Of a stretch of 64,000 bases of DNA, positions 8,639-16,936 are shown piece after piece (position 1 is the first letter of the stretch; every line of letters starts with the position of its first letter). The notes beneath the pieces were generated by a model. That model searched no databases. It was given only the letters and a program-made list of their open reading frames with translations, and was not told where the DNA came from. Origin of the DNA: CAZSWR01 sp964610885. GTDB lineage: Bacteria > Bacteroidota > Ignavibacteria > Kapaibacteriales > UBA2268. The DNA lies in NCBI GenBank assembly GCA_964610885.1, contig CAZSWR010000004.1, forward strand, positions 1-64,000. The letters are read 5' to 3'. The position numbers and the translations under genes are program-made.

Positions 8639-8838
8639 AGCCTGTTGAAAAAGTATTTTATGGAAGCAGTGGGGCTTGCCCTACTGCCAAAGTTGTAGTA
8701 ACTCATTGATCAACCCCCTTTGCCAAAGGTGGCTAAAGAAAGGTTTGAGCTAATACATTGATAATATAAGAGATATGGCTTGGATCGATCCCACGGGTTA
8801 ACCCGTGGGATGGCACAGAGTTACTTATTCAACAGCCT
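8639..8838. mobile_element. MITE-A copy 1, about 200 bp
   Basis: Terminal inverted repeats AGCCTGTTGAAAAAGTA (left) and TTACTTATTCAACAGCC (right) enclose about 165 bp with no ORF. The left half is strongly similar to the inverted right half of the element at 29433-29757, sharing AGCAGTGGGGCTTGCCC and AGTAACTCATTGA. An internal palindrome CCCACGGGTTAACCCGTGGG lies near its right end. This fits a non-autonomous MITE. The transposase source is not in the window. Confidence 0.72.
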
Positions 8839-8970
8839 TATAATAAATCACGCCGTTGGAGTTTACTCACGGTATAAACGTTTCATAACATTGAACCGCG
8901 AAGCGAAAATTGTATTGGAACAAAATGGTTGGTTCTGAGCAAACAGATTTGTGTTTTTATATAAAAGTGA
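8839..8970. other. Spacer between two MITE-like elements
   Basis: This short AT-rich spacer lies between MITE-A and MITE-B. I see no gene, tRNA or promoter in it. Confidence 0.4.
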
Positions 8971-9105
8971 GGGGCTGTCTCAAAAGTGTCATTCTCAAGC
9001 GAAGTGAAGAATCCATTGTCATCCATAATTCATTGCTATATATGGATGTTTCACTTCGTTCAACATGACCCAAAACAGTCTTTTCAGGCTTTTGAGACAG
9101 TCCCC
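8971..9105. mobile_element. MITE-B copy 1, about 135 bp
   Basis: The ends GGGGCTGTCTCAAAAG and CTTTTGAGACAGTCCCC are near-perfect inverted repeats. Inside, AAGTGAAGAATC and GGATGTTTCACTTCGTTCAA form further imperfect palindromes, so the element could fold into one long hairpin. It has no ORF. A second copy (29462-29591) shares both ends and the ACTTCGTTCA-type core. The end sequence resembles those of some IS families, but the transposase is not present here. Confidence 0.75.
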
Positions 9106-9173
9106 TACCAAAAAAAGTTAATGAAGATAGAAAGGTGATTGAAACTCATCCGATGAATCCAAATGCCTGCTAC

Positions 9174-9671
9174 TTATTTTCTTTCCTTGAGGAATTCCAG
9201 TCTGTCGCTGAGTTCCTCGGCCGGCACTAAGAGTTGCTCCTTGCCGAGAATCGCATCGCGCGGGGATTGGAAAACGATGTCGTAATCCTTGCTCATAACG
9301 ATTGCCTCCTCGGGGCATACCTCTTCGCAGAAACCGCAAAAAATGCAGCGAAGCATGTTTATCTCGAACTTCTTCGGGTAGCGCTCTTTGTCTTCGCCTG
9401 TTTCGTCTGCCTGCACTTCGATGGCCAGCGCAGGGCAAACACGAGCGCAAAGCCCACACGCCACGCAGCGCTCATGGCCGTTTTCCTCGACGAGCACCGG
9501 CCGCCCGCGGTACGATCCCGGCGGCGTCCATCGCTCCTCGGGGTATTGGCGGGTAACCTTTGGGCGAAACATCGAACGCATCGTCAGCCCCAAACCTCGA
9601 GCGATTTCTGGAAGGTACAGCTTCTCCCAAAAATTCATGCGCTCGGCCTCTGTATTTGTCTTTATATTCAT
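9174..9671 (-). CDS. nuoI: NADH-quinone oxidoreductase subunit I
   Basis: This is the 165-residue peripheral-arm subunit of complex I that carries two [4Fe-4S] clusters (N6a, N6b) passing electrons toward quinone. Two ferredoxin motifs are visible, CVACGLCARVCP near residue 72 and CIFCGFCEEVCP near 112. The start at 9671 (MNIKT) is used; an internal Met at 9638 is possible. It follows nuoH by 23 bp and is the last gene of a nuoG-nuoH-nuoI cluster. The other subunits are not nearby, so the complex I genes are split in this genome. Confidence 0.93.
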   Translation of the reverse strand: MNIKTNTEAERMNFWEKLYLPEIARGLGLTMRSMFRPKVTRQYPEERWTPPGSYRGRPVLVEENGHERCVACGLCARVCPALAIEVQADETGEDKERYPKKFEINMLRCIFCGFCEEVCPEEAIVMSKDYDIVFQSPRDAILGKEQLLVPAEELSDRLEFLKERK

Positions 9672-9694
9672 TTTCTCAATTGCCTTTGATCATT

Positions 9695-10735
9695 TTATTT
9701 CACAAAATATAGCACAATCGACGTAACTGCCATGTTTGCAATTGCGAGCGGAAGCAGTTTCCTCCAGCCCAAGCGCATCAGTTGGTCGTATCGGAAGCGA
9801 GGAACAGTCCAGCGCACCCAAATGAAAAACACACTGAAGAATCCGACTTTGGCTGTGAAAATCAGGAATTGCACAATCGCCAATTCAATCGATCCGGCAG
9901 CAAACCCCAACCACTCATAAACAAATGGGAACTGCCATCCGCCGAAGAAAAGCAGCATTATTATCGCAGAAGAGGTCGCGATATTGGCGTATTCGGCCAG
10001 GAAGAACATTCCGAATTTCATACCCGAATACTCTGTATTGAACCCGCCGACCAATTCCTGTTCGGCCTCGGGAAGGTCGAAAGGGGCGCGATTCGTTTCG
10101 GCGAACGAGCAAACCAAGAATATGACGAACCCAACCGGCTGGTAGAAGATATTCCAATTCATGCCGCTCTGGCCCAGCACGATGTCCGTGGGCGATAGCG
10201 AACCGGTCATCATGACCACTCCCGCGAGCGAAAGGCCCATGGCAAGCTCGTAGGAAATCATTTGCGCCGAAGACCGAAGCCCACCGATTAATGAGTATTT
10301 GCTGTTCGAAGACCACCCCGCGAGCGTGATCCCATACACGGCCACAGAGGTCATCGCCAATATGAACAGAAGGCCGATTCCCAGCCCCGGGGCAATGCCA
10401 ATTTCGATTCGCATATCCCCAATTTGAATATAGTGCGCAAACGGTATCACTGCATAGACCGCGATGGCCACGCCCAATGTGATAATCGGCGCGATGCGGT
10501 GGATTATCGGATTGGCGGCTGCGGGAGTAATGTCTTCCTTCATAAACAGCTTGATCACGTCCGCCACGGGCTGCAATGCCCCAAATGGCCCCACGCGGTT
10601 CGGGCCGTGCCGGTTCTGAATGAACCCGGAGATCTTCCTCTCCAAATAGACCAAAACCGCTCCGGCAGTGAGTATGATCGAAATCACAAATACTGCTTTA
10701 ACCAAGAATATTATTATATAAACAAGTATGTCCAT
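9695..10735 (-). CDS. nuoH: NADH-quinone oxidoreductase subunit H
   Basis: This is the 346-residue membrane subunit of complex I that forms much of the quinone-binding cavity at the junction with the peripheral arm. About eight hydrophobic helices are present. Conserved motifs include the YLERKISGFIQNRHGPNRVGP loop near 28-48 and SFAETNRAPFDLPEAEQELVGG near 205. The ATG at 10735 has GGAAA upstream and is preferred to the ATG at 10750. It is sandwiched between nuoG (55 bp) and nuoI (23 bp). Confidence 0.94.
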   Translation of the reverse strand: MDILVYIIIFLVKAVFVISIILTAGAVLVYLERKISGFIQNRHGPNRVGPFGALQPVADVIKLFMKEDITPAAANPIIHRIAPIITLGVAIAVYAVIPFAHYIQIGDMRIEIGIAPGLGIGLLFILAMTSVAVYGITLAGWSSNSKYSLIGGLRSSAQMISYELAMGLSLAGVVMMTGSLSPTDIVLGQSGMNWNIFYQPVGFVIFLVCSFAETNRAPFDLPEAEQELVGGFNTEYSGMKFGMFFLAEYANIATSSAIIMLLFFGGWQFPFVYEWLGFAAGSIELAIVQFLIFTAKVGFFSVFFIWVRWTVPRFRYDQLMRLGWRKLLPLAIANMAVTSIVLYFVK

Positions 10736-10790
10736 ATTGAATATTTCCATTATTTTCAAAAAGCCCCAAAAAAACAAGCGCAAACACGCA

Positions 10791-12554
10791 TCAATACGGC
10801 TTCATCCGATGCGAATCATAAACGAAAGGAACCTCTTCCGGCGACTGGCCGCGACCCAAGGCTATGCCCATGTATTTGTCGAGCAGTTTATAATTCATGC
10901 CCGAAAATGCCGGAACAGTCTCTTCAATTTCGGCAAATACGTCTTTGGACGATTGGTAATTCCATTTCTCGCCGAGGGCAGCTGCAATTTGCGCGACAAT
11001 TCTCCACGTCTGCATGGCTTGATTGGCCGAGCGCTGAGTCCAGCGGTCGTTCGGCGCTCCGAACTTGTCCAATCGGCTCATTTTCATTCCCATGCTGGCG
11101 CGGTTTTCGTTCGTAATCAATGCGGGAGCGAAATGCTGAACAAGCTTCTCGTAATTCACAAAAGTACCCTCGGACTCCGCAGTAACAGCTGCCGGAAGCA
11201 CTATATGGGCAATGTCCGTGAGTTGCGAATAGTTCGAAGCAATCGCCACGACAAGCGGGATTTTCGCAAGTTCTTCGAGTATTTCTTTGTTCCCACGGAA
11301 ATCGTCTTCGGCCACGATCACAGCCTTGGGTTTCTCGTCCCTCAATCTGTCAATCAATTTTTCAATTGCCGATCCTTGGCCAGCGCCCACAACTTCAGCA
11401 CCGTCTGCGTTTGGCATCATTTCGGCGCGTCGCAGCATATCGTCGGCGAATCCTTGGTCGATATACCTGACGAAATCGATATTCGTGGTTTTCAAAACAT
11501 TTTTCGCTAATCGCGCGAGCGCATAATTCGTCTCGACAGTGGCCGATGCCGACGAAACGATAAATATTTCTTTCGCCGAGAAGTGCTTCAAACCATTTGC
11601 AACAGCGGCAATTGCAGTCTTGAAGTCGGTAGTTTTCAGCTCGCCGGCGGTTCGCATCAGTGGGTCGAGCACTCGGTCCCGCATCGCTTTGGGATACAGC
11701 TCCACCCGGCCGTAATCGCAAATATTCGTTTTATTCACTTTTGGATTGTTCTTCGGGTCGATACGGAGAATCTCATTGTTCCTGACGCCGATGCGTGTGT
11801 TGCATCCGCGAGAGCAGCCGTTGCATATCGAATCGTTGAAACTCATTTCCCAGACGCGGGCCTTGAAGCGGAAATCGCGCGAAGTCAGCGCGCCCACCGG
11901 GCAAATATCGATAACGTTCATCGAATATGGATTGTCCCATTTCTGGCCGTCTGCCACTTTGATCGTTACTTTGTCCCCTCGGTTCACGAACGACAGGACG
12001 TCCTGCCGAGCGGTTTCCTTCGCGTAGCGTATGCAGCGCGAGCAAGAAATGCAGCGTTCGCCATCGTAGAGCACTCGCGGCCCCCACTCCACTCGTTTGT
12101 CCTTCGGGTTCTTGTTTTCCTCGAACCGGCTCGTGCCATTCGAGTGGTTGAATGCGTAATCCTGCAGTTTGCACTGCCCGGCCTCGTCGCAGATTGGGCA
12201 ATCGAGCGGATGGTTAATCAGGAAGAACTCCATAACGGCTTCGCGTGCGTGAAGCACCGGCTGGGTCTTTGTCCTGACGTGCATTCCGTCGGAAATTTGA
12301 GTTGCGCAGGCGATTTGAAGTTTCGGCATAAAAGCAACTTCGGGACTGCCGTCGGCTGCGAGCAGAGGCTTGCGGTCCGGGCCAAGTTTCGGAAGCCCTA
12401 TTTCCACCAGACACATACGGCAATTGCCCGAAACTGAGAGTTCCGGATGCCAGCAAAAATGCGGTATATCAACACCATTCTCTGATGCAACTTCGATGAT
12501 CGATTTGCCAAGCTCGGCAGAAATCTCAATACCGTCGATATTAATTTTTACCAT
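10791..12554 (-). CDS. nuoG: NADH-quinone oxidoreductase subunit G
   Basis: This is the 587-residue iron-sulfur subunit of complex I. It has an N-terminal [2Fe-2S] ferredoxin domain (HFCWHPELSVSGNCRMC), then the His-ligated [4Fe-4S] motif HPLDCPICDEAGQCKLQD, CISCSRCIRYAKE, and a further CNGCSRGCNTRIGVRNNEI cluster motif. The molybdopterin-oxidoreductase-like C-terminal region is short compared with the roughly 900-residue E. coli protein, as in many non-proteobacterial complexes I. It is first in the nuoG-H-I run. A -7-like TATGTTCG (one mismatch) lies just upstream. Confidence 0.93.
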   Translation of the reverse strand: MVKINIDGIEISAELGKSIIEVASENGVDIPHFCWHPELSVSGNCRMCLVEIGLPKLGPDRKPLLAADGSPEVAFMPKLQIACATQISDGMHVRTKTQPVLHAREAVMEFFLINHPLDCPICDEAGQCKLQDYAFNHSNGTSRFEENKNPKDKRVEWGPRVLYDGERCISCSRCIRYAKETARQDVLSFVNRGDKVTIKVADGQKWDNPYSMNVIDICPVGALTSRDFRFKARVWEMSFNDSICNGCSRGCNTRIGVRNNEILRIDPKNNPKVNKTNICDYGRVELYPKAMRDRVLDPLMRTAGELKTTDFKTAIAAVANGLKHFSAKEIFIVSSASATVETNYALARLAKNVLKTTNIDFVRYIDQGFADDMLRRAEMMPNADGAEVVGAGQGSAIEKLIDRLRDEKPKAVIVAEDDFRGNKEILEELAKIPLVVAIASNYSQLTDIAHIVLPAAVTAESEGTFVNYEKLVQHFAPALITNENRASMGMKMSRLDKFGAPNDRWTQRSANQAMQTWRIVAQIAAALGEKWNYQSSKDVFAEIEETVPAFSGMNYKLLDKYMGIALGRGQSPEEVPFVYDSHRMKPY

Positions 12555-12720
12555 TTCAAATTCAAACTTGTGAAAACATTGTCGAACATAATTATTTTTT
12601 TAGGCACACATTAATAATTTTTTCAACTACTCTTTAAGCTAAAACGTATTGGCTGGGCTAGTATTTTGTTTTTTTGAATTGATAATGAAATATTTGCTTG
12701 GGTCAATGATGAACCTTTTG

Positions 12721-12752
12721 TTTTGCCGAATCAGAAACAAAATGTATATTTG
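12721..12752 (+). promoter_or_regulatory. Bacteroidota-type promoter for threonine aldolase
   Basis: TTTTG at 12721-12725 and TATATTTG at 12745-12752 are separated by 19 bp, matching the TTTG/TAnnTTTG consensus of the Bacteroidota primary sigma factor. The threonine aldolase ATG follows 23 bp downstream. Confidence 0.65.
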
Positions 12753-12775
12753 CGTTTTTGTTTAGGGATTAAATC

Positions 12776-13804
12776 ATGAATAATATAATAGATTTGCGAA
12801 GCGACACAGTAACTCAGCCTTCGGAAGAAATGCGCCAAGCAATGGCTCAGGCAATTGTCGGGGACGACGTCTATGGCGAGGACCCGACAGTGGCCGCGCT
12901 CGAGCGAAAAGCAGCCGAAATCACCGGTAAGGAAGCGGCAATCTTCCTGCCGAGCGGCACCATGAGCAACCAATTGGCGCTTTGCTCGCAGCTCGAATCC
13001 GGCGACGAAGTGATCGCCGAAGCGCAATCACACGTATTCCTCTACGAAACTGCTGCCTCTTCGGTGCTGTCCCGAGTGCTTTTGCACCAATTGCCAAGCG
13101 AGCGCGGCATGATGCCCATCGATGAAGTTGAGAATGCAATCAGGCCCAATGAATACTACTATCCAAAAACAAAAATGGTCTGGGTCGAAAACACTCACAA
13201 CGCCCACGGCGGCGTTCCAGCTTCGTTGGAATACCTCACAGACCTGAGAAAAATGGCCACGCAGAAAGGGCTGCTGATGCACTGCGACGGCGCCCGCGTT
13301 TGGAATGCGGCCACAGCCCTCGGGCTTGCCGTCCGCGATTTGGCCCAGCCATTCGACAGTATTTCTGTTTGTTTTTCCAAAGGTTTGGGCGCGCCGGTCG
13401 GCTCGGCTCTTTGCTCGAACGCGCAGACCATCGCCAAAGCGCGGAAATGGCGAAAAATCCTCGGCGGCGGAATGCGCCAAGCCGGAATAATCGCTGCCGG
13501 AGCTTTGTTCGCAATCGAAAATAACTACGTCAAACTTGCTTCAGACCATAAAAATGCAAAAGCCTTTGCGAAAGCTATCGAAAGCGTCGGCCGCATCGAA
13601 ATCAACACGGATTCAGTCCTGACGAACATGGTTGTCTTCAAGGTGCGCGGCATTTCCAACGAAGCATTCCTCGAAAAATGCTCCGATCGCGGGCTTCGGA
13701 TGGGCACAATCGGGAAAGGATTCATCCGCGCTGTGTTCCACCTGAATATCAACGAAGAACAGACTAATTCTGCTGCGAAAATTATCGAAGACATTCTAAA
13801 CTAA
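12776..13804 (+). CDS. ltaE: Low-specificity L-threonine aldolase
   Basis: This PLP-dependent fold-type I enzyme cleaves threonine or allo-threonine to glycine and acetaldehyde. The 342-residue protein has the family length. The N-terminal signature IDLRSDTVTQPSEEMR, the VGDDVYGEDPTV segment, LHCDGARVWNAA with the PLP-interacting Asp, and the Schiff-base lysine in CFSKGLGAPVGS (about 197) are all present. It has its own promoter. A MarR regulator begins 36 bp downstream on the same strand and may be cotranscribed. Confidence 0.93.
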   Translation: MNNIIDLRSDTVTQPSEEMRQAMAQAIVGDDVYGEDPTVAALERKAAEITGKEAAIFLPSGTMSNQLALCSQLESGDEVIAEAQSHVFLYETAASSVLSRVLLHQLPSERGMMPIDEVENAIRPNEYYYPKTKMVWVENTHNAHGGVPASLEYLTDLRKMATQKGLLMHCDGARVWNAATALGLAVRDLAQPFDSISVCFSKGLGAPVGSALCSNAQTIAKARKWRKILGGGMRQAGIIAAGALFAIENNYVKLASDHKNAKAFAKAIESVGRIEINTDSVLTNMVVFKVRGISNEAFLEKCSDRGLRMGTIGKGFIRAVFHLNINEEQTNSAAKIIEDILN

Positions 13805-13840
13805 TAATGAAACTATTTCTATTGTTTAGCGTATAAACCA

Positions 13841-14296
13841 ATGAAGACGAACATTGAAAACATACACGACAAGCTGTTTCGAATTGTAAACAAGTTGCTT
13901 ATACTCGAGAAAAGGCCCATGAATGGCGGATCCGGCGAAATGCTAACAATGCAAGAAGTCCATACTCTCGTGGCAATCGGCAAGGAACAGGGCATCAATG
14001 TTACTTCGCTGGCCCACCGCGGCGGAGTAACTAAAGGCGCTGTCTCGCAGATGATCAAGAAACTATCGGCGAAGGGCTACGTCAGGCGTATGCGACCGAT
14101 TGGCGACGACCGCGAGATATGCCTATTCCTCACTGACAACGGTAACTCGGCAGCACGCCGCCACGACGAATCGCACCAAGAGCTTTTCGATGATTTACAT
14201 AAGCATCTTTCCGACTTCGGCCAGGCCGAATTTGCAATCGTCGAACGCTTCTTTGCGGCGCTTGAAGCGCACTTGGACGAACACGACATTAAATGA
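13841..14296 (+). CDS. MarR-family transcriptional regulator
   Basis: This 151-residue winged-helix protein has the family layout. An N-terminal dimerisation helix is followed by the recognition region NVTSLAHRGGVTKGAVSQMIKKL (about 50-72), the wing GYVRRMRPIGDDREICLFLT (75-94), and a long C-terminal helix. It likely binds DNA as a homodimer. The target may be its own operon or neighbours, but no operator palindrome was confirmed. It ends just before a repeat-filled gene-free region. Confidence 0.85.
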   Translation: MKTNIENIHDKLFRIVNKLLILEKRPMNGGSGEMLTMQEVHTLVAIGKEQGINVTSLAHRGGVTKGAVSQMIKKLSAKGYVRRMRPIGDDREICLFLTDNGNSAARRHDESHQELFDDLHKHLSDFGQAEFAIVERFFAALEAHLDEHDIK

Positions 14297-14361
14297 AATT
14301 TTTAGTGATCACTTATGTTTCTATTCCTAACCCAAAGTATATCAGTCGATTTTGTGTGTGC

Positions 14362-14711
14362 TGTCCAACATACCATTATGATCCGACCCCAAAAGTCGGG
14401 ATTGAATAATACCGCGTAGCGGTTAAATTATAGTAGAAGGTCGAGTTCTTTAACAATTAGCTTACCTCGTAGAGGTTAAATTTTCAGTTTTTTTATTACA
14501 AATATATAAAAGATATAAAAGTGCTCTCATTGTGATGAGCTGAATTTAGAATGCACTACTAATCATTTTACTTATTAATAATAGAAAAGATTAACACCGC
14601 AGAAGAATCGATAGAGTTTCTAATATGGGATTATATAATTTAATCCCTACGGGATAACAAGGATGTGTATATCTTCAATATCTACCACAATTTAATCGCT
14701 ACGCGATATTT
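14362..14711. repeat. Palindromic element family C, copy 1 (degenerate)
   Basis: The copy starts TGTCCAACATACCATTATGA, as copy 3 does, and contains the core TACCGCGTAGCGGTT at 14410-14424. Diverged core-like units follow (ACCTCGTAGAGGTTAAAT, AATCCCTACGGGAT, AATCGCTACGCGATATT at about 14690-14711). The 540-bp interval between the MarR gene and the next gene has no convincing ORF. This copy appears longer and more decayed than those at 41.8 and 63.4 kb. Confidence 0.6.
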
Positions 14712-14839
14712 AAGAATTAACCTGAAAGTGTGCGTTCACCAACCCACACAATATAGAGAATAGCTCTTTTTATTGATCAAATACTAATAAGTTGTAAAAA
14801 ATTTGCAATATTGTTTAGTTACTATACTATGGACGCTTT

Positions 14840-15361
14840 ATGAATCACTTTGGAATCAGATCGCGGCGGCAGCCATCGCCCGATAAAATACGAAAACTGC
14901 GAGTTAACATTATCAATGGCGTGCTGCTGCTCATTCTTTCGATAAGTGGCTTTATTCTCATCAGTTCGCACGGCGGACGCCACAGTGCCGATGCAGCATT
15001 TTGGGGAATGGAGCGGGGCATGTGGCGCACTCTCCACATTGCGACGGCATTCGCGTATTTGCCATTTTTCTCGTGGCATTTGTACTTGCAAAGGAAATGG
15101 CTCAAGGCACAATTCAGCAGGTTCTTTTCGATGGCGAAGGGCAGAGTCTTGGCTTCGCGTTTGACTCTGGGCATTGGCGTGATTGTACTCTTAACGGGCT
15201 TTATTGGCTACTTTTTTAACGAAGCAGGCATGATGACTGGCCGTATCTTTGTGGAGATTCACGACAAATTCGGCATTATTATGATTGGATTCATGTTCGT
15301 CCACCTACATTATACAGTGGTCAAGCCGCACCGCAAAGTATTAGCCAGCCAAGCAGAATAG
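14840..15361 (+). CDS. DUF4405-like cytochrome-b-type membrane protein
   Basis: This 173-residue protein has four predicted membrane helices (about 24-43, 63-82, 105-124 and 138-160). Histidines sit inside or at the ends of helices 2 and 4: TLHIATAF, FSWHLYL, VEIHDKFG and VHLHYTV. This spacing suggests a b-type haem-binding four-helix bundle of the DUF4405/cytochrome b561-like kind. No partner redox gene is adjacent. A terminator follows about 70 bp after the stop. The electron donor and acceptor are unknown. Confidence 0.65.
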   Translation: MNHFGIRSRRQPSPDKIRKLRVNIINGVLLLILSISGFILISSHGGRHSADAAFWGMERGMWRTLHIATAFAYLPFFSWHLYLQRKWLKAQFSRFFSMAKGRVLASRLTLGIGVIVLLTGFIGYFFNEAGMMTGRIFVEIHDKFGIIMIGFMFVHLHYTVVKPHRKVLASQAE

Positions 15362-15430
15362 AGATGAGCGCAGTGCATTGATATTCCACAATTCGTTTTA
15401 TTATATCAATGATGGCGATAGAAACCAAAA

Positions 15431-15464
15431 CAGCTCTGCTGAATCATCGGCAGGGCTGCTTTTT
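15431..15464. terminator. Terminator between convergent genes
   Basis: CAGCTCTGC and GCAGGGCTG form a 9-bp stem (one G-T pair) followed by CTTTTTG. It sits between the rightward membrane-protein gene and the leftward DUF948 gene and best serves the rightward one. Confidence 0.75.
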
Positions 15465-15483
15465 GCGTATAATGATACCAATT

Positions 15484-15918
15484 CTATTTCTTCCGTGGGC
15501 CGAAGAAAGATGTAACCGTATCGATAGCTTTGGTGATTGCGCTAACGATGATTATCGTCTTGTTGACTGGCGCTGCGACTGCGTCGTAGAACCGAGCGGA
15601 GAGCTGCTTGAACGGATCGAAAATTGTGCGGACGGATTCCACTTGTTGGTCCACCTTCCTGACGACTCTTTCGGCCGAGGCGAGCGTTTCGTCCACCTGT
15701 CCGAGCGATTCGACAAGTTTCACCTTGATGTCGTTAATGTCTGCGTTAATGCGGTGCATCGACGAAATCAAGTCGTTAGATATTTTCGAAACTGATTTCT
15801 CTGTTTCGTTCATTAGGCTTGTGGCCGAATTCAGCGTTTTCACCAAATTGAGGCTCACAAAAATGAACGCAATGAGTGCAACTATCCCCAGCACTTGGAG
15901 TATGACTGATAAGTCCAT
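15484..15918 (-). CDS. DUF948-like membrane-anchored protein
   Basis: This 144-residue protein starts with one membrane helix (about 5-25). A long heptad-rich coiled-coil region follows (DINDIKVKLVESLGQVDETL and onward to about 95). Small DUF948 proteins of this kind are often encoded beside YtxH proteins in Firmicutes and Bacteroidota and are linked to general stress. The YtxH gene lies 19 bp upstream here, consistent with one transcript. The molecular role is not known. Confidence 0.7.
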   Translation of the reverse strand: MDLSVILQVLGIVALIAFIFVSLNLVKTLNSATSLMNETEKSVSKISNDLISSMHRINADINDIKVKLVESLGQVDETLASAERVVRKVDQQVESVRTIFDPFKQLSARFYDAVAAPVNKTIIIVSAITKAIDTVTSFFGPRKK

Positions 15919-15937
15919 ATCTTTCTACCTTTTCCGA

Positions 15938-16372
15938 TTAAATTTCGGAAGATTTCTTAAGCTCGGTGCGAAACGTTTCGGCGCCGGCTTTGGCGGCATC
16001 GCGAATCGTACCCACTTTGTCTGTTATGACATCCTTGGCGTCCATGGTTTTGTTCTTTGCGTCGCTAAACACCTTTTCGGCGCCGGCGATAATGCCTTCT
16101 GCTTGGCGTTTGGCTGCATCGATGATTTGGGCTGCTTTTTCCTTGCCGTCGCCGTAGTATTCAGTGGCTTTTTCTCCGACTGTCGCGCCTACGGTTTGGA
16201 TGTAGTCTTTTGATTTTTCGCAAATTTCGCCTGATTTCTCTGCAATGTCTGCGCGAAGCTCGCGCCCGCTTTTCGGTGCGAAAAGAAGTGCTGTGATGGC
16301 GCCGACTGCGCCGCCAATGAGCGCACCGAACAGAAAACCTTTCGAGTAGCCGTCGTTTGATTGATTATTCAT
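15938..16372 (-). CDS. YtxH-domain stress-response-like protein
   Basis: The 144-residue protein has the YtxH signature, a glycine-rich membrane segment followed by LLFAPKSGRELR at about 29-40. The rest is an Ala/Lys/Glu-rich amphipathic helix resembling apolipoprotein or LEA-like repeats. YtxH proteins are general-stress proteins of unknown biochemical role. It lies 19 bp downstream of kdsC and 19 bp upstream of the DUF948 gene, in one minus-strand run. Confidence 0.78.
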   Translation of the reverse strand: MNNQSNDGYSKGFLFGALIGGAVGAITALLFAPKSGRELRADIAEKSGEICEKSKDYIQTVGATVGEKATEYYGDGKEKAAQIIDAAKRQAEGIIAGAEKVFSDAKNKTMDAKDVITDKVGTIRDAAKAGAETFRTELKKSSEI

Positions 16373-16391
16373 GATTGTTCCTCCTGTAATA

Positions 16392-16934
16392 TTACCAATT
16401 ATTTGGTATGGTTAAGGGTTTATTTTGAGCCGTTAATATCAATTCAGCGAGTTCGCGCGCAGCTCCGTTTCCGCCTGCCTGCGAACATATATAATGAACG
16501 ATTGACTTTACTAATTCGTGTGCATTGGACGGGCATACTGCCAATCCGGCAAGCTCCATTGCTGGAATATCGTTAATATCGTCGCCGAGGAAAGCCATAT
16601 TTTCCAGAGGAATTCCAGAATTTTCAGAAAGTTCGCGCATCGATGCGGCTTTCTGGCGGGCGCCGAGCACTACGTGTTCGATCTTGAGTTTGTTGGCGCG
16701 AGCCGTTACGATTGGTGAGTTTTCGCTCGTCATGATCGCCGGCTGAATGCCGTTGAGCCGCAGCAGGTCGATGCCCATTCCGTCCCGAATCGAAAAGCAC
16801 TTCAATTCCTCCCCGTTTCGCGAGTAATAGACCTTCGCATCGGTCAGTGTGCCGTCCACGTCCATGACAAGCATTTTGACTTGCCTTAGTTTGCCGTATA
16901 GTTCCTCTTTGTTCATTTCTTTCTTTGGATTCAT
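16392..16934 (-). CDS. kdsC: KDO-8-phosphate phosphatase (KdsC type)
   Basis: This HAD-superfamily enzyme removes phosphate from 3-deoxy-D-manno-octulosonate-8-phosphate on the way to lipopolysaccharide KDO. The 180-residue cap-less protein has motif I DVDGTLTD (nucleophile Asp), motif II MTSENSP, and the metal-binding GDDINDIPAM. The KdsC-like FSIRDGMGIDLLR segment is also present. It starts 2 bp after the histidine-kinase stop, so the two are probably cotranscribed. Related sialic-acid-type phosphatases share the fold, but length and motifs favour KdsC. Confidence 0.88.
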   Translation of the reverse strand: MNPKKEMNKEELYGKLRQVKMLVMDVDGTLTDAKVYYSRNGEELKCFSIRDGMGIDLLRLNGIQPAIMTSENSPIVTARANKLKIEHVVLGARQKAASMRELSENSGIPLENMAFLGDDINDIPAMELAGLAVCPSNAHELVKSIVHYICSQAGGNGAARELAELILTAQNKPLTIPNNW

Positions 16935-16936
16935 TA

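Noticed and set aside
14397..14711. Possible CRISPR array from spaced GCGTAGCG units
   Set aside because: The units are palindromes of differing sequence with irregular spacing, fewer than needed, and no cas genes are present. They fit a palindromic repeat element.
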